A DNA stretch of 30,746 nt, taken from NCBI GenBank assembly GCA_038231615.1, contig JBBRLA010000012.1, positions 1 through 30,746 of the forward strand, read 5' to 3'. Shown piece by piece: positions 15,827 through 22,330 of the stretch. The first letter of the stretch is position 1, and each line of letters begins with the position of its first letter. The position numbers and the translations under genes are program-made. Origin of the DNA: JBBRLA01 sp038231615. GTDB taxonomy: Bacteria > Myxococcota_A > Polyangia > Palsa-1104 > JAEUJZ01. Under the pieces are notes generated by a model. It saw only the letters and a program-made list of their open reading frames with translations. It did not search any database and was not told the DNA's origin.

Positions 15827-17902
15827 ATGCCCAACACAGGACAAAGAAAACCGGCCCCTACCCGTGCTGCTCTCCTGTTCTCGCTCGGCACATCGCTTTT
15901 CGCCTGCGGATCGCCGCTTGACTCGGACACCGCGCCGGCGGGCGGGCCGGTTTCGTCTGCGTCTATCGGTGCCGCGGTCGCCGCCTTGCCAGGCGGGCAG
16001 CCCTCGTGGGCCACGCCGCAGAATTTCACTGGCATGGCCAACCCCGCGGACGTGGTGGACTTGCAGGTCCACCTGCGGCTCCGCGACAAGGCCGCCGCGC
16101 AGGCCGAACTGGACGCGATCAGCGACCCCGAAAGCCCGCGCTATGAGCAGTTCCTGACCACGGAGGAGTTCCGGGCCAAGTACGCGCCGCAGGCCTCGGA
16201 CGTGGAGGCGGTGATCAGCTGGCTGCGATCGCAAGGGCTGTCGGCGGGCTATGTGCCGGAGAACAACCTCTTCGTGACGACCCAGGGCACGGTGCAGCAA
16301 GTCGAGGCCCTCTTCGGGACCCGGCTGGGCCTGTACCATCACGATGGACGCACCCTGCGGGCCCCGGTGACGGCGCCGACCCTGCCGACGGCGCTGTTGA
16401 AGGTAGTGTCCGCGGTCCCCGGCCTGCACGAGGCCTACGTGATGCCCCGGATCGCCCGCGTCAGCGGTGTCGGCGGCGTCCGCAGCTCGCAACTCGCCGG
16501 CACCCACAAGGCCCCGACAGTCGCCGCGGGCGACCCGATCCCGCCGCCGCCGGGCTCCCGCGGGGCCCCGCCCTGCACCCGCTGGTTCGGCGAGCTGACC
16601 GACACCAAAGACCCGCCCTACGGGGGCGGCTTTCCGGCGCACCTGTCCTACGCCCCCTGTGGATACAAGCCGCCGCAACTCCGGGCGGCCTACGGCCTGG
16701 CCGACGCGGTGCGCAAGGGCAATGACGGACACGGGGTGACCGTCGCCATCGTCGATGCTTTTGAGGCATCCCCGAACCTGTTTCGCGATGCCCAGACCTA
16801 CTCGGCGCAGAACGACCCGGACTACCCGCTGACCGACACGCTCTTCAAGGCCGTTCTGGCGCCGGGCAAAGACCCGACCTTCCCGCCCAGCCCGGGGACC
16901 GTGCAGGGCTGGTGGGGCGAACAGACGCTCGATGTGGAGGCGGTCCACGCCACCGCCCCCGGCGCCAAGGTCCTCTTCGTCGGGGCGCGGGACAACTCGG
17001 ACGCCAACTTCGTCAGCGCGCTGAACGACATCATCGACAAGCATCAGGCGACGGTGATCAGCAACTCGTGGGGCAGCACCGAGCTTGAGACCCTCAACTA
17101 CATCGCCTTCGAGGCGGTCGCCATCCAGGCCGGCCTGAAGGGCATCGGCGTGTACTTCTCGTCAGGAGACAATGGTGACTTCTCCGGCGTCTTCGGCATC
17201 GCCTCGGCGGGCTTTCCCGCCTCCCTGCCGCAGGTCACCGCCGTGGGCGGCACCACCCTGGCCGTCGGCCGGCTCAATGACCTGCTCTTCGAGCAGGGCT
17301 GGCAGACCGGGGCCAGCACCCTTACACCGGCCATGGGCATGACCCCGGCAAGCTGGTCTCCGCCGGCCCCCGGCGGCTTCGTCTTCGGCGGCGGCGGCGG
17401 CACCAGCAGCGTGTTCTTGCAGCCCGACTACCAGAAGGGCGTCGTGCCACCCGCGCTGGCCACCGTCAACGGCCCGCCGGCCCGGGTGATCCCGGACGTG
17501 GCCATGCTGGCGGACCCCTTCACCGGCTTCCTGGAGGGCATCACCCAGACCTTCCCCGAGGGTGTGTCCTATGGCGAGTACCCCATCGGCGGGACCAGCG
17601 TGGCCTGTCCGCTCTTCGCCGGAGTGGTGGCACTGGCCGAGCAGAAACACAAGCACGCCCTGGGCTTCATCAATCCCAAGCTCTACAAGCTGCCGGGCAG
17701 CGCCTTCCGGGACATCGTGCCCGGTCCCAAGCAGGGAACGGTCGCGGTGATCTTCAACAACCAGTTGGACGCCACCCAGGGCACGACGACCATCGCCGCC
17801 ACCTTCGATCTTGAATCGCAGAGCCTGAAAGTGACCCGCGGCTACGACAACATGACCGGCCGCGGTGCTCCCAACGGCGCCAATTTCCTGCGCGGATTCT
17901 AG
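15827..17902 (+). CDS. Sedolisin/kumamolisin-like S53 serine-carboxyl protease, lipoprotein
   Basis: A 691-residue exported peptidase. ATG at 15827 has GAGGG 5 bases upstream; a signal with LFAC gives a likely lipid anchor near residue 24. An activation prodomain (about 45-210: VDLQVHLRLRDKAAAQAELD, YEQFLTTEEF, FGTRLGLYHHDGRTLRAP) precedes the catalytic domain. The S53 catalytic set is intact: Glu365 and Asp369 in GEQTLDVEAVHA, Asp448 in SSGDNGD and Ser591 in GGTSVACP. A Ca-site-like RDIVPG and a final GYDNMTGRGAPNG also fit. A Pro/Gly-rich linker (about 220-260) separates the domains. S53 enzymes work at acid pH on proteins; secretion to the surface suggests a role in feeding or envelope turnover, by inference. 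Confidence 0.93.
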   Translation: MPNTGQRKPAPTRAALLFSLGTSLFACGSPLDSDTAPAGGPVSSASIGAAVAALPGGQPSWATPQNFTGMANPADVVDLQVHLRLRDKAAAQAELDAISDPESPRYEQFLTTEEFRAKYAPQASDVEAVISWLRSQGLSAGYVPENNLFVTTQGTVQQVEALFGTRLGLYHHDGRTLRAPVTAPTLPTALLKVVSAVPGLHEAYVMPRIARVSGVGGVRSSQLAGTHKAPTVAAGDPIPPPPGSRGAPPCTRWFGELTDTKDPPYGGGFPAHLSYAPCGYKPPQLRAAYGLADAVRKGNDGHGVTVAIVDAFEASPNLFRDAQTYSAQNDPDYPLTDTLFKAVLAPGKDPTFPPSPGTVQGWWGEQTLDVEAVHATAPGAKVLFVGARDNSDANFVSALNDIIDKHQATVISNSWGSTELETLNYIAFEAVAIQAGLKGIGVYFSSGDNGDFSGVFGIASAGFPASLPQVTAVGGTTLAVGRLNDLLFEQGWQTGASTLTPAMGMTPASWSPPAPGGFVFGGGGGTSSVFLQPDYQKGVVPPALATVNGPPARVIPDVAMLADPFTGFLEGITQTFPEGVSYGEYPIGGTSVACPLFAGVVALAEQKHKHALGFINPKLYKLPGSAFRDIVPGPKQGTVAVIFNNQLDATQGTTTIAATFDLESQSLKVTRGYDNMTGRGAPNGANFLRGF

Positions 17903-17993
17903 CCTAGAAGCGATTCGGGTTTCGTGACTTCGTTCGATCTTCCTGCTTGCTTCAGGATACAGCATGAGAAGATAATTCGCTTCTCCTTCCACC

Positions 17994-18863
17994 ATGCCTG
18001 AACTCCCCGAAGTCGAGACCGTGGTTCGTTCCCTGAGGCCCCGCCTGCTGGGTCAGACCCTGACCCAGACCTGGACCGGCCCCCTGGCTCTGCGGCAACC
18101 GATAGATCACCGCGCTTCGCGCCTCGCGATAGATCCGATCGCCCTTTCCACCCTGCATGGGGCCAGCTTCCAGCAGATCGATCGGGTCGGCAAGTACCTG
18201 CTCTTTCACTTTTCGAACGGCCGGGTGCTGGTCAGCCATCTGGGTATGACCGGGCGCTACCTGGTCGTCGCGCAAAAAGCTCCCATCGAGCCCCACACCC
18301 ACCTGCGATTTCGCCTGGCCCCCCCTGCCCCCGGGCCGGCCCGCTCCCCTGCCGAGGAGCTGCGCTATGTCGATCCCAGGCGCTTCGGCCTGGCGGTCCT
18401 GCGGGAGGCCGGTCACCTGCCCGAGATCGAACGGCTGGGCCCCGACCCCCTGGGCCCGGCTTTCACCATCGATCACTTGCATGCGGCGATGCAATCCCGC
18501 CGAGACTTGAAGAGCCTGCTCCTCGATCAGGAGCGTGTCGCCGGCCTGGGCAACATCTACGTTGCCGAGGCCCTTTTCCTGGCGGGCCTGCGCCCGAACC
18601 GCCCCGGGGATCGTCTGACTCGCCCCGCCGCCGCCCGGCTGCACGCCGCCATCGTCGACACCCTGACCGCGGCCATCGCCCGTCGTGGCACCACCCTTTC
18701 CGATGGCGGCTACATCGACGCCGAAGGACAGTCCGGCGACAACCAGCACCACCTGAAGGTCTACTCCCGGGACGGCCAGCCCTGCCACACCTGCGGGGTG
18801 ACCATCCGCCGCATCGTGCAGGCGCAGCGATCCAGCTTCTACTGTCCCACCTGCCAGCGGTGA
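17994..18863 (+). CDS. mutM: Formamidopyrimidine-DNA glycosylase (Fpg/MutM)
   Basis: A 289-residue base-excision repair enzyme that removes 8-oxoguanine and cuts the AP site. It starts with the diagnostic MPELPEVET, where Pro2 is the Schiff-base nucleophile and Glu3 the acid. RVGKYLLF holds the conserved Lys, and VAGLGNIYVAEALF is the helix-two-turn-helix. The C-terminal zinc finger has all four Cys (PCHTCG and YCPTCQR) with Gln-Arg at the tip, which separates MutM from plant-type or Nei proteins. It is slightly longer than the usual 270 residues because of a Pro/Ala-rich loop near 103-120. No Shine-Dalgarno stands out before ATG 17994. Its last 25 bases overlap the end of the convergent TPR-like gene. 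Confidence 0.96.
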   Translation: MPELPEVETVVRSLRPRLLGQTLTQTWTGPLALRQPIDHRASRLAIDPIALSTLHGASFQQIDRVGKYLLFHFSNGRVLVSHLGMTGRYLVVAQKAPIEPHTHLRFRLAPPAPGPARSPAEELRYVDPRRFGLAVLREAGHLPEIERLGPDPLGPAFTIDHLHAAMQSRRDLKSLLLDQERVAGLGNIYVAEALFLAGLRPNRPGDRLTRPAAARLHAAIVDTLTAAIARRGTTLSDGGYIDAEGQSGDNQHHLKVYSRDGQPCHTCGVTIRRIVQAQRSSFYCPTCQR

Positions 18864-19369
18864 TGGGTCTTACCCTCCTCACCCTCTTCGATCAGCTGGG
18901 TCGACTGGGTCTCTCCATCCTTGCCCCCTTCATTGCGAACGGCAGTCGCCAGCGTCTCCATTTGTTTGGCCATCTCCTCGACTTCTGGGCGATCCGGAAT
19001 GTCGACGGCATACTTGAGGTACTGACGGTAAGAAAACGAAGCCCGCCCCGCATTTCCCATTCCCTTATGACACTGGGCCATGCGGAAGAGAAAGATGGGC
19101 AGCGGCTTGACATCGTAAGCCTGCTGGAAAAGTTGCAATGCCACCGCCGGGTTGCCGCGTACCTTGGCGGCCTCGGCAAGTGCGGCCAGCTCTCGGGCCT
19201 TCTTGACGATGCGGTCTTCCTTTCCCGCGGCCTGCTTGCCCGCGGCCGGTTTGCCCGCCGATGATCTGCCCGCAGCTTCCGCGACCCGAGGACAGGGGTG
19301 CAGAAAAAAGAGCGCAACGCAGAACCCGAGACAGCCCCAAAATCGCGTGACATGAAGAATACAACGCAT
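18839..19369 (-). CDS. Small exported TPR-like protein
   Basis: A 176-residue protein. ATG at 19369 has GAGG 7 bases upstream and is followed by a hydrophobic signal (CLGFCVALFFLHPC). After a short AAGK-rich linker come one or two helical hairpins of tetratricopeptide type (NPAVALQLFQQAYDVKPLPIF, FRMAQCHKGMGNAGRASFSYR). Such proteins are commonly found beside myxobacterial PEGA-domain kinases. It lies 106 bp downstream of the kinase gene on the same strand and overlaps the end of mutM by 25 bases on the other strand. It probably acts in the periplasm as a protein-protein adaptor; the partner is unknown. Confidence 0.75.
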   Translation of the reverse strand: MRCILHVTRFWGCLGFCVALFFLHPCPRVAEAAGRSSAGKPAAGKQAAGKEDRIVKKARELAALAEAAKVRGNPAVALQLFQQAYDVKPLPIFLFRMAQCHKGMGNAGRASFSYRQYLKYAVDIPDRPEVEEMAKQMETLATAVRNEGGKDGETQSTQLIEEGEEGKTHHRWQVGQ

Positions 19370-19475
19370 CAATATGCCTCGAAGCCATGGTTTCCTGACT
19401 GGAGCGATACGGGGGCCCTGCCAGTCGGGCCCGACCCATGGCGCCGGTCCGCTGGCAGCCTGATGCCCGCAGTGT

Positions 19476-20861
19476 TCACGGGCCGGCCCCGCCTTTTTGT
19501 ACACGGAGTCGGATGGACAGGCGTGCACCGACATGGACGTTCAGGGCCCTCCGCTCGCGGCGGTAGCCAGCGCGGTGCAGTTCCACCTCCCGCTTGCCTT
19601 CGGGCAGGCGCACCACGCAAGGGGTGGTGCCGAGTACCGTGCCTCCGTAACGCACCTCCGCTCCGGGCGGGCTGGTCCGTACCTCGACCTGCAACGGCAA
19701 CGGTGCCTCCTGGTCAATGAGCTGCGGCTGCGAGGTCACCCCGGAGGGGAGTGGTGCGAGCCCGTGGATCCGGCTGATGATCACACCGCCGAAACTCCAG
19801 GCGAGGGTCGCGATTACACCAACGGAGAGGCTGGCCGCAGCGATCGGGGCAATGCGGCGCCACGGCAACCGGCGCCAGCTCTGCCCGATGAGCTGATCGT
19901 GGACCTCGTGAAGCGCTTGCCCCAGCACTTTCATGCTCGCGTAACGGCGATCCGGCGACTCCGCCAGGCAGGTGAGGATGAGGGTCTCCAAGCCGCGGGG
20001 GATGAAAACGCCCTCCGGGGCCACCTTCCGCAGGCGCAGAGGTTGCTCCATCAGGTGCTTGGCCTGGGTCTCCTCCACCGTCGGAGCAACGAAGGGCAGT
20101 TGCCCCATGGTCAGTTCATAGAGCATCACGCCCAGCGAGTACACGTCGCTGCGCGCGTCGCCCGGCCGCCCAGCCGCCTGTTCGGGAGCGATGTAGGCTG
20201 GCGTGCCCACGATGTAGTCCTCCATCATCGACTCCGGATCGGTGGTATCGCGGGAGACGCCGAAGTCGAGGATCTTGGCGAAGTTGGATCGGCCGTCCTG
20301 GGTGATCAGGTAGATGTTCTCCGGCTTGAGATCCCGGTGAACCAGCCCCGCTAGGTGTGCCGCTTCAAGCCCCTTTGTCACATCGATCATGATCCGCAGA
20401 AGCTCCATGAGGGGGATGTGCGCGTCGCACTCCATGGCGCGGGCATGAAGGTTCTTGCCCTCCAGCCACTCCATGACGTAGTAGCTGTCCCCCCCGGCAG
20501 GGGCCTCGACGATGTCAGTGACCTCGATGAGGTGCGGGTTGTGCACCTTGTTCACCATGCGAGCCTCGCGGAGGAAGCGCTTTACCCCGTCGCCGAACGA
20601 CACGCTGCGCCGCATGAGCTTGATGGCTACGGTGCGCCCCAGCTTCTGGTGCACTGCTCGAAAGACCCGACCCATGCCGCCTTCACCGACGAGTTCCTGT
20701 AAATAATAGGGGCCCAGATGATCGCCGACCCGCGGCTCCAGCTGATCGCAGGACAGCGCTGGATCATGAAGGCGGTGGCAGACCGGGCACACGACAGACT
20801 CGCCGTAGCCGATGCTCAGGTCAGTGGTGTTGTGCACAGGATGTAACTCTGCTCGTCTCAT
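19476..20861 (-). CDS. Transmembrane Ser/Thr protein kinase with PEGA domain
   Basis: A 461-residue kinase. ATG at 20861 is the likely start; a TTG at 20933 would add 24 basic residues without a better ribosome site. Layout: a short Cys-ribbon (VVCPVCH, Cys25 and Cys28, with Cys38) that may bind zinc; a full Hanks kinase domain (VGEGGMGRVF; Lys81 in VAIK; HRDLKPEN with Asp177; DFG Asp199; GTPAYIAPEQ); a membrane segment at about 338-362; and an external PEGA beta-domain at about 389-453 (VRTSPPGAEVRYGG, LGTTPCVVRLPEGKREVEL). PEGA domains are thought to bind surface structures, so this kinase may sense the envelope. A 16-bp palindrome lies 58-73 bases upstream of the start. Confidence 0.93.
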   Translation of the reverse strand: MRRAELHPVHNTTDLSIGYGESVVCPVCHRLHDPALSCDQLEPRVGDHLGPYYLQELVGEGGMGRVFRAVHQKLGRTVAIKLMRRSVSFGDGVKRFLREARMVNKVHNPHLIEVTDIVEAPAGGDSYYVMEWLEGKNLHARAMECDAHIPLMELLRIMIDVTKGLEAAHLAGLVHRDLKPENIYLITQDGRSNFAKILDFGVSRDTTDPESMMEDYIVGTPAYIAPEQAAGRPGDARSDVYSLGVMLYELTMGQLPFVAPTVEETQAKHLMEQPLRLRKVAPEGVFIPRGLETLILTCLAESPDRRYASMKVLGQALHEVHDQLIGQSWRRLPWRRIAPIAAASLSVGVIATLAWSFGGVIISRIHGLAPLPSGVTSQPQLIDQEAPLPLQVEVRTSPPGAEVRYGGTVLGTTPCVVRLPEGKREVELHRAGYRRERRALNVHVGARLSIRLRVQKGGAGP

Positions 20862-20918
20862 TTTCTCACGGCGGAGGCACAGGGGGCAAGCCTGGCGCCT
20901 CGTCCTTTTCTGGTGGCG

Positions 20919-20934
20919 ATTGATCGCGATCAAT
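20919..20934. promoter_or_regulatory. 16-bp perfect palindrome, candidate operator
   Basis: ATTGATCGCGATCAAT is perfectly symmetric. It lies upstream of the PEGA-kinase start and just downstream of a candidate -10 element for that gene, where a bound repressor would block transcription. It could alternatively be a binding site for a chromosome-organising protein. Confidence 0.5.
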
Positions 20935-20964
20935 TGTTGCGTAGCGATCTAGCGGGTGAAGGTC

Positions 20965-20992
20965 TTTATAAGCAGCGCACTTCAGGTTGAAA
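20965..20992 (-). promoter_or_regulatory. Candidate promoter for the PEGA-kinase gene
   Basis: On the minus strand, TATAAA (20970-20965) is a five-of-six -10 match, with a weak TTTCAA -35 (20992-20987) 16 bases away. Transcription would start near 20957 and run through the 16-bp palindrome. Confidence 0.35.
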
Positions 20993-21190
20993 GGGGGCAC
21001 GTGCAGGATTTCGACTGACCTGCTTGCCGGGCGATACCGGCTGATAGCCAACAGATCGCCACACGCCGAGTGTGACCGGATGTTCACAGAAGCAACCTCA
21101 AGCTCCATAAAGAACACGGGTGAGCGGGCGAAACCCGCGCCACACGTGGCGATGCATGGCATTTCGGAAGGGCGCATGGAATACTGGAGA

Positions 21191-21206
21191 TGGCATGGCG
21201 TCTGCT
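21191..21206 (+). promoter_or_regulatory. Sigma-54 (-24/-12) promoter candidate
   Basis: TGGCATGGCGTCTGCT matches the consensus TGGCACG-N4-TTGC type with correct GG-N10-GC spacing; about 11 of the 13 informative positions agree. Transcription would begin near 21217, some 53 bases before the Cys-rich lipoprotein start. Sigma-54 promoters need an AAA+ activator; one is encoded in this window, but nothing ties it to this site. Confidence 0.55.
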
Positions 21207-21269
21207 TTTCAGAGAAATGTGCTAGATGTGTACTTGCGCTTTGTAATGAGAATCGATGGAGGACTCCCG

Positions 21270-22253
21270 ATGCGCCCGACGCGTCAGACTCAAAGGATCT
21301 CGTTGGCCTTCACGGTCTTTTCGTTCTTGGGGGTGGTCGGCCTGGCAGCCTTGTCAGGCTGCCTCTCCGACGACCAGAAACCATCCTTTTATACCTACTG
21401 CGACAACACGGGCTGCTATCAGTGCGACAGCCACGGCTGCGGCAGGATGCAGGGTGTACCTCCCGGGTCGGTCTGCAAGGCCAACACCGACTGCGCCCCA
21501 GGCTGCTATTGTGCCGTCGGCGACGCCAACCGCAGCGGCCAGTGCGCTGAGGCTGGCTTCTGCGACAAGCCAGGGGACTGCGCCGCGGGCTACACCTGCG
21601 ACACCACCCGCCACTCCTGCCAACCCGATGCCGGGTCAGTGGACATGGGGGGCGCGCCGCAAGCATGCAAGCTGGCGTCGGACTGCGCGGCCGGCTTCGA
21701 ATGCAACAACGCCCTGTGCCAGCCGGCGCCGATCCTGGCCAATCATTGCGTCTTCAACCGCCAGTGCGGGACCGGCGGCATCTGCGAGGATGGCGCGTGC
21801 CTGAAAGCGTGCCAGACCGACGCCAGTTGCGGCACCGGCCTCGGCTGCAACGTCGGACACTGCGTCCCGACGACCAAGGGGACCGCCTGCGCCGCCAGCA
21901 AGGACTGCGGGGCCTCGCAGGACTGCATCAACGGGGTATGCCACCTCGGGTGCAGCAAGGACGGCGAATGCCAGGCGAACAATGTCAACGACATCTGCAT
22001 CAGCACGGTGTGCCGGCCTGATGGGCGGCGGGTGCCCGAGTGCAAGATCAACGGGGACTGCACCGCCGGACGCGAGTGCGTAAACGCTGAGTGCCGATCC
22101 GCCTGCTTCGCCAGCAGCGACTGCGCCCTGTGCACCGACGGAAACGTCTGCAACACCGGCTATTGCACGACCGCCCGCGAGGCGGCTCCCCAGTGCCAGC
22201 TTGCCGGGGACTGCTCGGGCGCCCACTGCATCGACGGCGCCTGCGCCCAGTAG
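21270..22253 (+). CDS. Cys-rich repeat lipoprotein
   Basis: A 327-residue surface lipoprotein. ATG at 21270 has GGAGG 8 bases upstream and leads into a signal with LSGC. The mature protein is a string of Cys-rich units of the general form C-x-x-(D)-x-D-C-x(3)-x-C-x(4)-C, seen for example in KANTDCAPGCYC, CKLASDCAAGFECNNALC, CVFNRQCGTGGICEDGAC and CQLAGDCSGAHCIDGAC. Such arrays occur in many myxobacterial surface proteins and recall dickkopf/EGF-like disulfide modules. No enzyme motif is seen. A sigma-54-type promoter candidate lies upstream and a hairpin follows the gene. Its role is unknown; stable extracellular binding or spacing is a guess. Confidence 0.82.
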   Translation: MRPTRQTQRISLAFTVFSFLGVVGLAALSGCLSDDQKPSFYTYCDNTGCYQCDSHGCGRMQGVPPGSVCKANTDCAPGCYCAVGDANRSGQCAEAGFCDKPGDCAAGYTCDTTRHSCQPDAGSVDMGGAPQACKLASDCAAGFECNNALCQPAPILANHCVFNRQCGTGGICEDGACLKACQTDASCGTGLGCNVGHCVPTTKGTACAASKDCGASQDCINGVCHLGCSKDGECQANNVNDICISTVCRPDGRRVPECKINGDCTAGRECVNAECRSACFASSDCALCTDGNVCNTGYCTTAREAAPQCQLAGDCSGAHCIDGACAQ

Positions 22254-22270
22254 TAGACAGACCTACCGGG

Positions 22271-22293
22271 GCGCCCTCTTCGATGGAGGGCGC
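22271..22293. terminator. Intergenic hairpin between convergent genes
   Basis: GCGCCCTC (22271-22278) and GAGGGCGC (22286-22293) form a perfect 8-bp stem with a 7-base loop, 17 bases after the lipoprotein stop. TCCATTT follows on the plus strand. For the opposing gene, a T-rich stretch lies between its stop and the hairpin. It probably ends transcription from at least the plus-strand gene. Confidence 0.6.
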
Positions 22294-22330
22294 TCCATTT
22301 CGCTGCACGCACTAGAAAAAAGAAAAAAGT

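Larger units (their letters stand above)
20862..21269. other. 408-bp divergent intergenic region
   Basis: This gap separates the divergent PEGA-kinase and Cys-rich lipoprotein genes. It holds a candidate kinase promoter and palindrome on the left and a sigma-54-type promoter on the right. Short open frames here have no ribosome site or recognisable product, and I call no gene. Confidence 0.6.

Noticed and set aside
15725..17044. 439-codon open frame antisense to the S53 protease
   Set aside because: It shows only composition-driven sequence and no motif, while the plus strand has an intact catalytic set.
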